In this document: positions 37,154 through 51,919 of the stretch, in pieces | Layout of the letters: each line of letters starts with the position of its first letter | Position numbering within the stretch: the first letter of the stretch is position 1 | Source: Denitratimonas tolerans | GTDB lineage: Bacteria > Pseudomonadota > Gammaproteobacteria > Xanthomonadales > Xanthomonadaceae | Direction of reading: 5' to 3' | NCBI RefSeq assembly: GCF_037203605.1 | Contig: NZ_JBBDHC010000008.1 | Coordinates: 1 to 64,000 of the forward strand | DNA: 64,000 bases | Translations under genes and position numbers: made by a program | Notes under the pieces: generated by a model | What the model saw: only the letters and a program-made list of their open reading frames with translations | Databases searched by the model: none | Told to the model about the DNA's origin: nothing

Positions 37154-38001
37154 GGGGTGCGCTGCACCGGCTTCTCCCGCCCGGCACGCTGCTTGCGTGT
37201 GCATTCGTGTTATCAGGCACTTCAGACGACGCGCGCGCCACCCCGACACACCGCACCGCCCTGCCCGAATCGGTGCAGCAGGGCAGCCTCGTCTTCGGCC
37301 GGACCCGCCCCGGCAGCACCGTCGCGCTGCACGGCAAGGCGCTGCGGGTTTCGTCGGACGGACGCTTCGCTTTCGGCGTGGGCCGCGACGAAGTGCGCAA
37401 CGCGCGGGTGGATGTCGCCCTGCCCGACGGCACGCGCGAGCGCATCGACGTAGCCGTGAAGAAACGCGACTGGCCAGTGGAGCGAGTGACCGGCGTGCCG
37501 CAGAAAACCGTCGATCCACCGCCCGAAATCGCCGCGCGCATCGCGCGCGAACAGGCCGCGGTCGCGGCCGAGCGCAATCGCGACGACGACCGGCCCGATC
37601 TTTTCAACGGCTTCATCTGGCCGCTCGATGGCCGCATCAGCGGCCGTTTCGGACGCCAGCGCATCTACAACGGCACGCCCGGTGCGCCGCACTCGGGCAC
37701 CGACATCGCCGCACCTCAGGGCACGCCGATCCGCGCGCCGGCGGCCGGCGTGGTGGTGTTTGCCGATGCCGACCTCTACCTCACCGGCGGCACCGTGCTG
37801 ATCGACCACGGCCACGGCGTCGGCTCCAACTTCCTGCACCTGTCGAAGCTGGACGTGGCAGCGGGCCAGCGCGTGGAACAGGGCGACGTCATCGGCCGGG
37901 TCGGTGCCACCGGGCGCGCCACCGGCCCGCACCTGCACTGGGGCCTGACCTGGTTCCAGACGCGCCTGGACCCGCAGCTGCTGGAGCTTCCGCCGCGCTG
38001 A
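37150..38001 (+). CDS. M23-family peptidoglycan endopeptidase
   Basis: Exported protein of 283 residues. A hydrophobic signal sequence lies at ~5-25. Residues ~30-115 form a small beta domain (HGKALRVSSDGRFAFGV) found ahead of the peptidase in related proteins. The M23 (LytM) domain covers ~155-275, with zinc ligands in PHSGTDIAAP and the terminal HLHWGL, plus the central DHGHGVGSNFLHLS. It probably cleaves peptidoglycan cross-bridges in the periplasm. Its ATG overlaps the pyrC stop, so it is coupled to pyrimidine synthesis. It ends one base from the convergent DUF1684 gene, both stops lying in one hairpin. Confidence 0.9.
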   Translation: MRGALHRLLPPGTLLACAFVLSGTSDDARATPTHRTALPESVQQGSLVFGRTRPGSTVALHGKALRVSSDGRFAFGVGRDEVRNARVDVALPDGTRERIDVAVKKRDWPVERVTGVPQKTVDPPPEIAARIAREQAAVAAERNRDDDRPDLFNGFIWPLDGRISGRFGRQRIYNGTPGAPHSGTDIAAPQGTPIRAPAAGVVVFADADLYLTGGTVLIDHGHGVGSNFLHLSKLDVAAGQRVEQGDVIGRVGATGRATGPHLHWGLTWFQTRLDPQLLELPPR

Positions 38002-38012
38002 ATCAGCGCGGC
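37992..38012. terminator. Hairpin containing both convergent stop codons
   Basis: GCCGCGCTG (37992-38000) pairs exactly with CAGCGCGGC (38004-38012) around AAT. The TGA of the M23 gene (37999-38001) and the TGA of the DUF1684 gene (38003-38005, minus strand) both lie in it. It probably works as a compact two-way terminator, although there is no T-run. Confidence 0.55.
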
Positions 38013-38893
38013 CCGACGTACTTCTTCTCGCCGGCCCGCACCGCGAGATCCAGGCGGTTTTCCGGCGGCGGCAGCGGGCAGGTGGAAAACGCATTGAAGG
38101 CGCACGGCGGGCTGTAGGCGAGGTTGAAATCCACCAGCACGCGGCCATCCTTCGGCACCGGTGTATCGAGGAAGCGGCCGGCACCGTAGGTCTCGCGGCC
38201 CGAGGTGCGGTCGGCGAAGATCAGGAACAGGCTGCCGTCGGAATTGGCCAGCGCCTCGATCCGATAGGTTTTGCCCTCGCGTTCGAACACCACCGCGCCC
38301 GGATTCGGCTCGTGGCTGAGCTGGCCGATGACGTTGGCGATCTCGATGGTCGCGCCTTCCGGGTGCGGCTCAAAGCGCGCCTCGATGCGCCAGGCGGGGT
38401 CGGTGTCGAAGTAGTCCAGGCCCGCAAACGCGGTTCGGGTGCGGGCCCTGGCATCGCGCACCCGCAGCGCGAAACGCCCGTCGCGCTCGATCAGGTTGAA
38501 GCCGGCGGCACCTCCGTCAAAGGTGACCTGGGTCGGCTCACCGTGGCTGTCGGGACGCAGCGCCAGCTCCCCAACCGCGGCCGGCACACCGTCGATCTCC
38601 ACACCCTTCGCATGGGCGAGCACCAGAGTCACGACGCCCTCACTCAAGCGAATCTCGCCCAGATGCTCCGGACCGACCGCCAACACGATGTCGCTGTCGG
38701 AGGCCGCACCCACGCGGTGGGATCCCGGCTCGATCCAGTGCAGCCCCACCAGCGACAGCCAGCCGAGCGGCTGGCGCAGCCCCTCCTCGCGCGCCTGGCG
38801 CTGCTGCGCAACCTCGGCGAGATAGTCTCCAGTGTCATCCGCTGCCGCGACAACCGGCAGGAGAAGCGACAGGACAAGCAGCAGGCGGCTCAT
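38003..38893 (-). CDS. DUF1684-family exported protein
   Basis: A 296-residue protein with a signal peptide (MSRLLLVLSLLLPVVAAA). DUF1684 features are clear: GWLSLVGLHWIEPGSHRVG near the N-terminus, and FNLAYSPPCAFNAFSTCPLPPPENRL at the C-terminus with two conserved cysteines. The middle resembles a small FHA-like beta fold (AVGELALRPDSHGEPT). No enzymatic role is established; the conserved C-terminal NPYCAY/CPLPP block suggests a ligand or metal site. Start 38893 is the ATG at the signal peptide; a TTG at 38905 is possible. It is a single gene converging on the M23 gene. Confidence 0.82.
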   Translation of the reverse strand: MSRLLLVLSLLLPVVAAADDTGDYLAEVAQQRQAREEGLRQPLGWLSLVGLHWIEPGSHRVGAASDSDIVLAVGPEHLGEIRLSEGVVTLVLAHAKGVEIDGVPAAVGELALRPDSHGEPTQVTFDGGAAGFNLIERDGRFALRVRDARARTRTAFAGLDYFDTDPAWRIEARFEPHPEGATIEIANVIGQLSHEPNPGAVVFEREGKTYRIEALANSDGSLFLIFADRTSGRETYGAGRFLDTPVPKDGRVLVDFNLAYSPPCAFNAFSTCPLPPPENRLDLAVRAGEKKYVGPR

Positions 38894-38973
38894 GGGCAAT
38901 TCCAAAGGTCGGCGTCACGATTGGCGCATTATGCGTCGCTGCCGCGCAAACAGCCGCAAACCCGCAGTCAAAC

Positions 38974-39049
38974 GTCGGCCACGTAGGGCCGACCTACAGC
39001 ATCGTGTCTGCAGTAGTGTTCTGCGACAGGTCGGGGCTACGTCCCCGAC
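38974..39049. repeat. Paired GTAG-type palindromic repeats (locus 1)
   Basis: Two stem-loops of the same family in inverse orientation. The first (38974-38997, minus) is GTCGGCC-ACGTAG-GGCCGAC followed by CTAC. The second (39026-39049, plus) is ACAG then GTCGGGG-CTACGT-CCCCGAC. Each consists of a GTAG-like tetranucleotide and a 7-bp stem, as in REP/SMAG elements of Stenotrophomonas. Copies also occur at 47635-47724 and 55772-55835. Confidence 0.8.
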
Positions 39050-39442
39050 GCGGTATTCTGCGGCCGTCGCCGAGTTCGCGCTGCGCGCTCAACTTCGATC
39101 CGACAGGCGGGAAATCATCAACACCCGCAGGTCCATCTCGCTGATGCCCAGAGGCGCAAGCTTCCGGGCGGCAGCCGCGATACGCCTGCCTGCCTCGCTA
39201 CGGGCGCCGCCGCGCCAGGTTCCGATGGCCGGAATCGCACACTCGGTGCCGGGCACTCGAACAAGCAGGGTGTCGACGTCGTGCAGGAGCAGAGCCTGTC
39301 CCGCACTGTGGCGACGCACCCTTACGCAGTGCTTCCCGCCGATGCGTGAAGGATGGCGCACACCGGTCTCAGAGGTTGAGACCGGCAGACGCATGGTCGG
39401 AAAAGATTCGAGTGATCCGGAATGGGACCCACAGCCCGCCAA
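39050..39442. other. Intergenic region before the mutL 3' end
   Basis: About 390 bases between repeat locus 1 and the mutL stop. A minus-strand frame of 117 codons (39089-39442) lacks a recognisable family, start signal or conserved motif. I see no promoter or RNA gene here; it may hold a decayed gene. Confidence 0.4.
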
Positions 39443-41257
39443 TCAGCGCCCGCGCAGGAACAATCGGTCTAGCTGGGCCTTGTCGAGCAGCACCCAGGTC
39501 GGGCGGCCGTGGTTGCACTGGCCGGAGCGTTCCGTGGCCTCCATGTCGCGCAGCAGCGCGTTCATTTCGGCCAGCGTCAGGCGGCGGTTGGCGCGCACCG
39601 AGGCGTGGCAGGCCATGGTGCCCAGGAGCGCGTTGCGCTCTTCCTGCACCCGGCGGGTGTTGCCGTGGGCCATGAGATCGGCGATCACGTCGAGCGCGAG
39701 CTGGCGCGTGTCCACGCCTTCCAGCAGCGCGGGAATGGCGCGCACGGTGAGATTCTGCGGGCCGCTGCGGTCGATTTCGAAACCCAGCGCGGCGAGCGCC
39801 TGCGCGTGTTCTTCCGCCGCCCCCGCCTCGCGCTCGCTCACCGACAGCGCCATCGGCACCAGCAGCGGCAGGGCGCGGATGCCCTCGCCGTCCTGCGCGG
39901 CCTTGAGGCGTTCGTAGCTGATGCGCTCATGCGCCGCGTGCATGTCCACCACCACCAGACCTTCGGCGTTCTCGGCCAGGATGAAAATGCCGTGCAGCTG
40001 CGCCAGGGCGTAGCCCAGCGGCGGCGGCGCGGAGTCGGAATCGGTCACCGGCAGAGAAAAAGCGCCCGGCTCGCGCGGCGTGGACGGGGTTCCGTAAAGC
40101 GCCGCGAGCGCGCCGACCTGCTCGCGCACGTTGAGGCGCAGCGTTCCCTGTCCGGCACCAAGCGGCGCGGACGCGGAATAGCCGGAGGGCGAAACGGACA
40201 CCGGCGGCGCGGCCGCCGCCCCATCGGGAATACGCAGCGGATCCGACTCCACCGCGCCGGCGCGGGTTCCGGCGAGCGCGCGATGCAGGGTGCGGTAGAG
40301 GAAATCGTGCACCAGCCGCTGATCGCGGAACCGCACCTCGCTCTTGGCCGGGTGCACGTTCACATCCACGCGCGTCGGATCCAGCTCCAGGAACAGCACG
40401 TAGGCCGGATGGCGACCGTGGTAGAGCACATCGGCATAGGCCTGGCGCAGCGCGTGCGCCACGGTGCGGTCGCGCACCAGGCGCCGGTTCACGTAGAAAT
40501 ACTGCTGGTCGGCCTGCGAGCGCGCGGCCGTGGGCAGACCGACCCAGCCGCTCAGGCGAAAACCCGCCGCGGATTCGTCCAGATACAGGCTTTGCGACGG
40601 AAACCCGGTGCCGAGGGTTTCCCCCAGACGGCGCAGCAGCTCGTCCTCGCTGCGCGACGGCCGCCAGCTGCGCACCAGCTTGCCGTTGTGCGAAAGCCGG
40701 AACTCCACGTCCATGCGCGCCAATGCCAGCGCGCGCAGCAGGTCCTCGACATGGCCGAACTCGGTGCGCTCGGCGCGCAGGAAGCGCCGCCGCGCCGGCA
40801 CGTTGTAGAACAGCTCGCGCGCCTCGACCGTCGTTCCCGGCGGATGCTGCGCCGGCTCCGGTTCGCCCAGCCGCCCGCCGTCGCACTCGAGGCACCAGGC
40901 ACGCTCGGCGTCCGCCTTGCGCGAGGTGATGGTGAACTGCGACACCGAGGCGATGGACGGCAGCGCCTCGCCGCGAAAACCCATCGTCGCCACCGCCTCC
41001 AGATCCTCCAGCGAGGCGATCTTGCTGGTGGCGTGCCGCGACAGCGCCAGCGCCAGCTCGTCCCTCGCGATGCCCGCACCGTTGTCGCGGATGCGGATCA
41101 GCCGCGCGCCACCCTCCTCCAGCTCCACCTCGACGCGCGTGGCCCCCGCGTCCAGCGCGTTCTCGACCAGCTCCTTCACCGCCGACGCCGGCCGCTCCAC
41201 CACCTCGCCGGCGGCGATCTGATCTACGAGGGTGTCGGGAAGAAGCTGGATGGGCAT
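39443..41257 (-). CDS. mutL: DNA mismatch repair protein MutL
   Basis: MutL of 604 residues. The N-terminal GHKL ATPase is intact: VKELVENALDAGA, RIRDNGAGI, RHATSKI and TMGFRGEALPSI. The C-terminal domain carries DMHAAHERISYE, which fits the endonuclease metal motif DQHA(X)2E(X)4E apart from Met for Gln, plus MACHASVRAN and CNHGRPTWV. It is therefore probably a nicking MutL working without MutH, as in most bacteria. The two halves are joined by a variable Ala/Pro-rich linker (~340-420). AGGA lies five bases ahead of the ATG. Confidence 0.96.
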   Translation of the reverse strand: MPIQLLPDTLVDQIAAGEVVERPASAVKELVENALDAGATRVEVELEEGGARLIRIRDNGAGIARDELALALSRHATSKIASLEDLEAVATMGFRGEALPSIASVSQFTITSRKADAERAWCLECDGGRLGEPEPAQHPPGTTVEARELFYNVPARRRFLRAERTEFGHVEDLLRALALARMDVEFRLSHNGKLVRSWRPSRSEDELLRRLGETLGTGFPSQSLYLDESAAGFRLSGWVGLPTAARSQADQQYFYVNRRLVRDRTVAHALRQAYADVLYHGRHPAYVLFLELDPTRVDVNVHPAKSEVRFRDQRLVHDFLYRTLHRALAGTRAGAVESDPLRIPDGAAAAPPVSVSPSGYSASAPLGAGQGTLRLNVREQVGALAALYGTPSTPREPGAFSLPVTDSDSAPPPLGYALAQLHGIFILAENAEGLVVVDMHAAHERISYERLKAAQDGEGIRALPLLVPMALSVSEREAGAAEEHAQALAALGFEIDRSGPQNLTVRAIPALLEGVDTRQLALDVIADLMAHGNTRRVQEERNALLGTMACHASVRANRRLTLAEMNALLRDMEATERSGQCNHGRPTWVLLDKAQLDRLFLRGR

Positions 41258-41399
41258 GGCGTCCTGCGGGCGATGGCGCGATCAGCCGACAGCGTAACTG
41301 CCCTGCCCGCCGCAGCGCAGCATGGCGGACGATGAACACACCGAGGCGTCCGTTGCGCTGCGCGCGAAACCCGCCGCGCAGGCCGGCGGAACGTGGGCG

Positions 41400-42341
41400 C
41401 TACGCGCTGCGCGCGCTCGCGCCCGGCTGCGACAGGGCAAAATCCAGCGCCGCGCATACGGCCGCGACCTGGGCGTCGTTGCACTGCGCCGGCGAGGCGC
41501 GGGGACTGTCGGGATAAACTTCGGTGGTGGTGGTGTAGCGCGCGCCGGTGATGCCGGCGCACAGGCCGAGCGGACGCAGCGCATATTCGATCACTCCGCG
41601 CGAAATCACCGGCGAGCCGATGATGGTGCCGTCCGGATCGGCCGGCGCGATGTGGGTGACTTTCTCCACCGCGTTGATGATTGCCCGCTGGAAGGCGGGC
41701 TGCGGGTTGTCGCTGTCGTCCACGAGGTAGAAACCGTCGGGAATGGTGCCCGGCTCGAAGGGTTTGCCGTCGCGCGCGGCCAACGCCGGGCGGAACTCGC
41801 CTTCGTCCGAATCGGTGGTTTCGTGCAGGTCGATGTGCAGCAGGAAGCGTCCGGCGAGCGGTGCCACCAGGCGCATCAGCGCGGCCGATTCGGCGGCGGG
41901 GCTGGGTTTGCGGAAGCTGCGGTTGGGATCGATGGCGGCGGGATTCCAGCGCTGGATGCGCTCGTAGGCCCAGGGACTCACGCAGGGCACGACCAGCAGG
42001 TTGATGCGCCCAGCGTACTGCGGCGCGTGGCGTTCGAGAAACTGCAGCGCGCCGTGCACGCCGGACGTCTCGTAGCCGTGCACGCCGCCGGTGACCAGCG
42101 CCACGGGCAGGTTTTCATCCCAGCCGCGGCTGCCCACGGCGTGGAGCGGATAGCGGTCCGGCGCGTAGTCGAGCATGCCGTATTCGGAAACTTCAAAGCG
42201 CGATCGCAGCGCTTCGACGCGCGGCAGCACGTCCTCGGCGTGGCGACGCCGGACCGGATGCATCGCGCGCCACTGCGCCACCTCGGCCGCTCCCCACGGT
42301 TGCCCGGGCGTGCCGATGGGAAAAGGAACGGGTGTGTTCAT
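41400..42341 (-). CDS. M14-family zinc carboxypeptidase-like protein
   Basis: A 313-residue protein of the M14 / succinylglutamate desuccinylase superfamily. Zinc ligands are visible in TGGVHGYETSGVHG (His and Glu) and LLHIDLHETTDSDE (His). The substrate arginine region may be NPNRSF-like in AAIDPNRSFRKPS, and the general base lies near TTTTEVYPD. No signal peptide is seen, so it is likely cytosolic. It may hydrolyse a peptide or N-acyl amino acid; the exact substrate is unknown. The ATG at 42341 is the first Met of the conserved region; the frame continues upstream into the SahR promoter area without support. It is divergent from the ArsR-methyltransferase gene. Confidence 0.85.
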   Translation of the reverse strand: MNTPVPFPIGTPGQPWGAAEVAQWRAMHPVRRRHAEDVLPRVEALRSRFEVSEYGMLDYAPDRYPLHAVGSRGWDENLPVALVTGGVHGYETSGVHGALQFLERHAPQYAGRINLLVVPCVSPWAYERIQRWNPAAIDPNRSFRKPSPAAESAALMRLVAPLAGRFLLHIDLHETTDSDEGEFRPALAARDGKPFEPGTIPDGFYLVDDSDNPQPAFQRAIINAVEKVTHIAPADPDGTIIGSPVISRGVIEYALRPLGLCAGITGARYTTTTEVYPDSPRASPAQCNDAQVAAVCAALDFALSQPGASARSA

Positions 42342-42451
42342 CCTGTGCGCCTCGCAAAATACCGATCGCGGGACTTTAGCACCGGCCGCTGTGCCAGCCG
42401 GCCGACGACAGCACACCGCGCTCTTGCGGCCTGATGCGACGCCGCATTTCC

Positions 42452-42509
42452 TTGACCGTGATCGCGGCGGCGCACTATCCTTCCATCCTTGAATCGCGAT
42501 AGAAGGATA
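42452..42509 (+). promoter_or_regulatory. Promoter with inverted repeat ahead of the SahR-like gene
   Basis: A -35-like TTGACC (42452-42457) and a -10-like TATCCT (42476-42481) have an 18-base spacer. TATCCTTC (42476-42483) and GAAGGATA (42502-42509) form an exact inverted repeat spaced by 18 bases, and an inner ATCCTT/AAGGAT pair (42485-42490, 42503-42508) shares the right arm. The left arm covers the -10 and the right arm covers the ribosome site. This fits autoregulation by the ArsR-type protein encoded next. Confidence 0.6.
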
Positions 42510-42513
42510 TAAC

Positions 42514-43443
42514 GTGGATCTGGACGCCTGGTCAGCCTGCCTGCGCGTGCTTTCCGACGCGACCCGCGTGCGCCTGCTGGCGCTGCTGGAGCGCGAGGAG
42601 CTGACCGTGGCCGAACTGGCCGCGGTCACGCGACTGGCGCAGCCGCGCGTCTCGACCCATCTGGCCAAGCTCAAGGAGCACGGTCTGGTGCGCGACCGCC
42701 GCGCCGGGGTTTCGGCCTACTACCGCTTTGCCGAAGACGAGATGGACAAGGCCCAGCGCGCGCTGTGGTCGGCGCTGTCTGCCGGTGCCGACGATCCGCT
42801 GCTGCGCTCGGACGCCGAGCGCCTGCCGGATGTGCTCGCGGCGCGCGCCACCGAGCAGAACTGGGCCGATTCGGTGGCCGGCGACATGGAGCGCCACTAT
42901 TCGCCCGGCCGCACCTGGGAAGCCTTGGCGCGCACCGCGCTGCCGCTGCTGTGGCCCGGCGACGTGCTCGACATCGCGTCGGGCGACGGCGTGCTGGCGG
43001 AACTGCTGTCGCCACACGCCGAACGCTACGTCTGCATCGATTCCAGCCAGCGCGTGGTGAATGCGGCGAGCGAGCGCCTGCGCCGCTTCGAAAACGTGGA
43101 AGTCATCGAGGGCGACATGCACGCCCTGCCCTTTCCCGACGCCAGCTTCGACCTGGTGGTGCTGATGCACGCGCTCACCTACGCCGAGAAGCCGGCAAAG
43201 GCGGTCGCCGAGGCGGCCCGCGTGCTGCGCCCGGGCGGACGCCTGCTGCTCTCCAGTCTGGCGCGGCACGAGCACCGCGCGGTGGTGGAAGCCTACGGCC
43301 ACGTCAACCTGGGCTTCACCGAACGCGAGCTGCGCCGCTTCGCCGAGAAGGCCGGGCTCACCATCGCCAACTGCGAAACCGTGACCCGCGAGCGCCGGCC
43401 GCCGCACTTCGAGGTGATCTCGCTGACCGGCATCAAACCCTGA
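42514..43443 (+). CDS. ArsR-family regulator fused to SAM-dependent methyltransferase (SahR-like)
   Basis: A 309-residue two-domain protein. Residues ~5-90 are a winged helix of the ArsR type (LSDATRVRLLALLEREELTVAEL, then RVSTHLAKLKEHGLV). Residues ~125-300 are a class I methyltransferase fold with GDVLDIASGDGVLAELL as the SAM loop and VLRPGGRLLLSSL. Fused regulators of this architecture next to metH are known as SahR, which responds to S-adenosylhomocysteine and controls the methionine cycle; I assign this role by architecture and neighbour. Start is GTG at 42514, with AAGGA at 42503-42507. metH lies 134 bases downstream on the same strand. Confidence 0.85.
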   Translation: MDLDAWSACLRVLSDATRVRLLALLEREELTVAELAAVTRLAQPRVSTHLAKLKEHGLVRDRRAGVSAYYRFAEDEMDKAQRALWSALSAGADDPLLRSDAERLPDVLAARATEQNWADSVAGDMERHYSPGRTWEALARTALPLLWPGDVLDIASGDGVLAELLSPHAERYVCIDSSQRVVNAASERLRRFENVEVIEGDMHALPFPDASFDLVVLMHALTYAEKPAKAVAEAARVLRPGGRLLLSSLARHEHRAVVEAYGHVNLGFTERELRRFAEKAGLTIANCETVTRERRPPHFEVISLTGIKP

Positions 43444-43493
43444 TCCGCCGTGGAGCGGCGGTGGGAACTGGTCGGATGGCGGAGCAAGTTCGG

Positions 43494-43564
43494 GTAGCGG
43501 AGCAGGCTCCGCTCTACGGTAACGATGAAAAACAACCACTGCAGCGGAGCGGGCTCCGCGTTAC
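43494..43564. repeat. Two GTAG-headed hairpins between the regulator and metH
   Basis: Hairpin 1 (43494-43517): GTAGCGGAG, four-base loop, CTCCGC, then CTCTAC. Hairpin 2 (43541-43564): GCAGCGGAG, loop CGGG, CTCCGC, GTTAC. They are direct repeats 47 bases apart with matching stems. They look like REP-type elements and lie in the probable regulator-metH transcript, ending 13 bases before the metH ATG. Confidence 0.7.
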
Positions 43565-43577
43565 GGGGAAAGACGCT

Positions 43578-47465
<3,888 letters not shown>

Positions 47466-47634
47466 CGCAGGATCACCCAGCAAGTCGACGCAACATAGTT
47501 CGAACCGGCCGCCAGCACCGACCACGAATGCCGCAGAACCTGCTGCGCAGGGTTTTCGGACACTCCGCACCATGACGAGGACTTAACCGCGCCGGTTGGC
47601 GGCGAGCCGACGTCCGTCATATGGCTCCAGGCAC

Positions 47635-47724
47635 GTAGGTCGGGGCTACGCCCCCGACGGGGTGTTTGATGCCCCGCCACGGTGTTCAATGCACGGCCAC
47701 GTCGGCCGCGTAGAGCCGACCTAC
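47635..47724. repeat. Paired GTAG-type palindromic repeats (locus 2) in the metH-gyrA gap
   Basis: GTAG followed by GTCGGGG-CTACGC-CCCCGAC (47635-47658, plus) and, inverted, GTCGGCC-GCGTAG-AGCCGAC followed by CTAC (47701-47724, minus). Between them lies ~42 bases. A partial third copy (GTCGGCCGCGTGGC) begins at 47734. The gap 47466-47790 contains nothing else I can support; the convergent metH and gyrA messages probably end here. Confidence 0.85.
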
Positions 47725-47790
47725 GGAAGAAACGTCGGCCGCGTGGCGGCTGCGTGACGGCACCACGGCGGAATCGTCTGCGGCGGTTTC

Positions 47791-50487
<2,697 letters not shown>

Positions 50488-50651
50488 TTTTTTTCCTGAT
50501 TCATCCGTGGGATATCCCATGTGCCGGCATCAGGGCACGAACCCTGCGGGCGCCCCTCGAAAGGCGTTGGGACAAGCGTCACAGTCTACCACGCGCGCGG
50601 TCCGGACCCGACTTGCGCGGGGGTCGGCCCTGCGCGCGAAGCTAACCGGGC

Positions 50652-51704
50652 TCAGGCCGAGGCGGCGGCCGCGCGAAGCGCCGCGTCGAACGGCGCGCGC
50701 AGCACGCCGCGTTCGGTCACGATGGCGTCGATCAGGGCCGCCGGGGTCACGTCGAACACCGGGTTGAGGGCGCGCACGCCCTCGGCCACGGTGCGCCGGC
50801 CGCCGGAGGTCAGCAGTTCGGCCGGATCGCGTTCCTCGATCGGGATGTCGGCACCGCTGCGAGTAGCCATGTCCACCGTCGACCACGGTGCCACCACCAT
50901 GAACTTCACCCCGAAATGCCGCGCCGCGATGGCCAGCTGCAGGGTGCCGATCTTGTTGGCGACATCGCCCTGCGCGGTGATGCGGTCGGCACCGACGATC
51001 ACCCACTGCACCTGGCCGGTGCCCATGAGGTGCGCCGCGGCCGAATCGGCGATCAGGGTGGCGTCGATGCCGTCCTGCTGCAGTTCCCAGACGGTGAGCC
51101 GCGCGCCCTGCATCCAGGGCCGGGTTTCGGTGGCGAACACCCGCGCGATGCGCCCCAGCGCCACGCCCGCGCGGATCACGCCCAGTGCCGTACCGAAACC
51201 GGCGGTGGCCAGGGAACCGGTATTGCAATGGGTAAGCACGCCGCTGCCGGGCGCGATCAGCGCCGCGCCCTGCGCGCCCATGCGGCGATTGGCGGCAAGA
51301 TCCTCGCGCTCGATGGACTCCGCCTCGGCGCGCACGCGCGCGCGCCAATCGTCGCCCGCCTCCGCCAGCACCCCGCGCATCCGCGCCAGCGCCCAGGCCA
51401 GGTTCACCGCCGTGGGGCGGGCCGCGTTGAGCCGATCGAGCACCGGCACCAGCGACACGCGCGCCTGCGCCGCGGAAACCTCGCCCAGCGCGCCAGCCGC
51501 CAGCACCACCGCCCAGGCCGCGGCGATGCCGATGGCCGGCGCGCCGCGCACGGCCAGGTCGGCAATCGCCTGCGCCACCGCATCGGCATCCTCGCAGTCG
51601 ATGAACACCTCCTCGAACGGCAGCCGGCGCTGGTCGAGCAGGCGCAGGCGGTCATCGCGAAAGACAACCGCGCGAACGCGGTCGTAGCGGGCATAGTCGA
51701 TCAT
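50652..51704 (-). CDS. mtnA: Methylthioribose-1-phosphate isomerase
   Basis: Enzyme of 350 residues that isomerises 5-methylthioribose-1-phosphate to the ribulose form, the substrate of MtnB. Family motifs are VRGAPAIGIAAAW, LTHCNTGSLAT (catalytic Cys) and VGADRITAQGDVANKIGT (catalytic Asp), separating it from eIF2B-like proteins. It is encoded ~38 kb from mtnBDC in this window, so the pathway is split. It lies 164 bases ahead of gyrA on the same strand, an arrangement I recall from Xanthomonas genomes. No methylthioribose kinase or MTA phosphorylase is visible. Confidence 0.95.
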   Translation of the reverse strand: MIDYARYDRVRAVVFRDDRLRLLDQRRLPFEEVFIDCEDADAVAQAIADLAVRGAPAIGIAAAWAVVLAAGALGEVSAAQARVSLVPVLDRLNAARPTAVNLAWALARMRGVLAEAGDDWRARVRAEAESIEREDLAANRRMGAQGAALIAPGSGVLTHCNTGSLATAGFGTALGVIRAGVALGRIARVFATETRPWMQGARLTVWELQQDGIDATLIADSAAAHLMGTGQVQWVIVGADRITAQGDVANKIGTLQLAIAARHFGVKFMVVAPWSTVDMATRSGADIPIEERDPAELLTSGGRRTVAEGVRALNPVFDVTPAALIDAIVTERGVLRAPFDAALRAAAASA

Positions 51705-51919
51705 GGCCAGGGCGAAAATTGCGGGGGCGTCACTCTAGCAGCCCGCAGTCCCCAGGAACCGGAGCCGCGTCGCCAGGCCCGGCGGAAACACCCGTCGCCC
51801 CGAGCATGCGCACCGTTCCGGCCGATGGCATTGATCCACCAGACGCCCTGTGCCGGCCCGCGCGGCGATGTCGCAGGCTAGAATCCGACGCTGGCTCTCT
51901 GCGCACCCGGAAACCTCCC

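Noticed and set aside
33650..37519. A very long minus-strand open frame (~1290 codons) opposite the HPr-EI-pyrC-M23 genes
   Set aside because: It is antisense to four well-supported genes, is His/Arg/Gly-rich with no domain, and is the expected result of third-position GC bias.
39089..39442. 117-codon minus-strand frame between the repeats and mutL
   Set aside because: No ribosome site, no recognisable family, Arg/Ser-rich; could be a decayed gene but cannot be supported.
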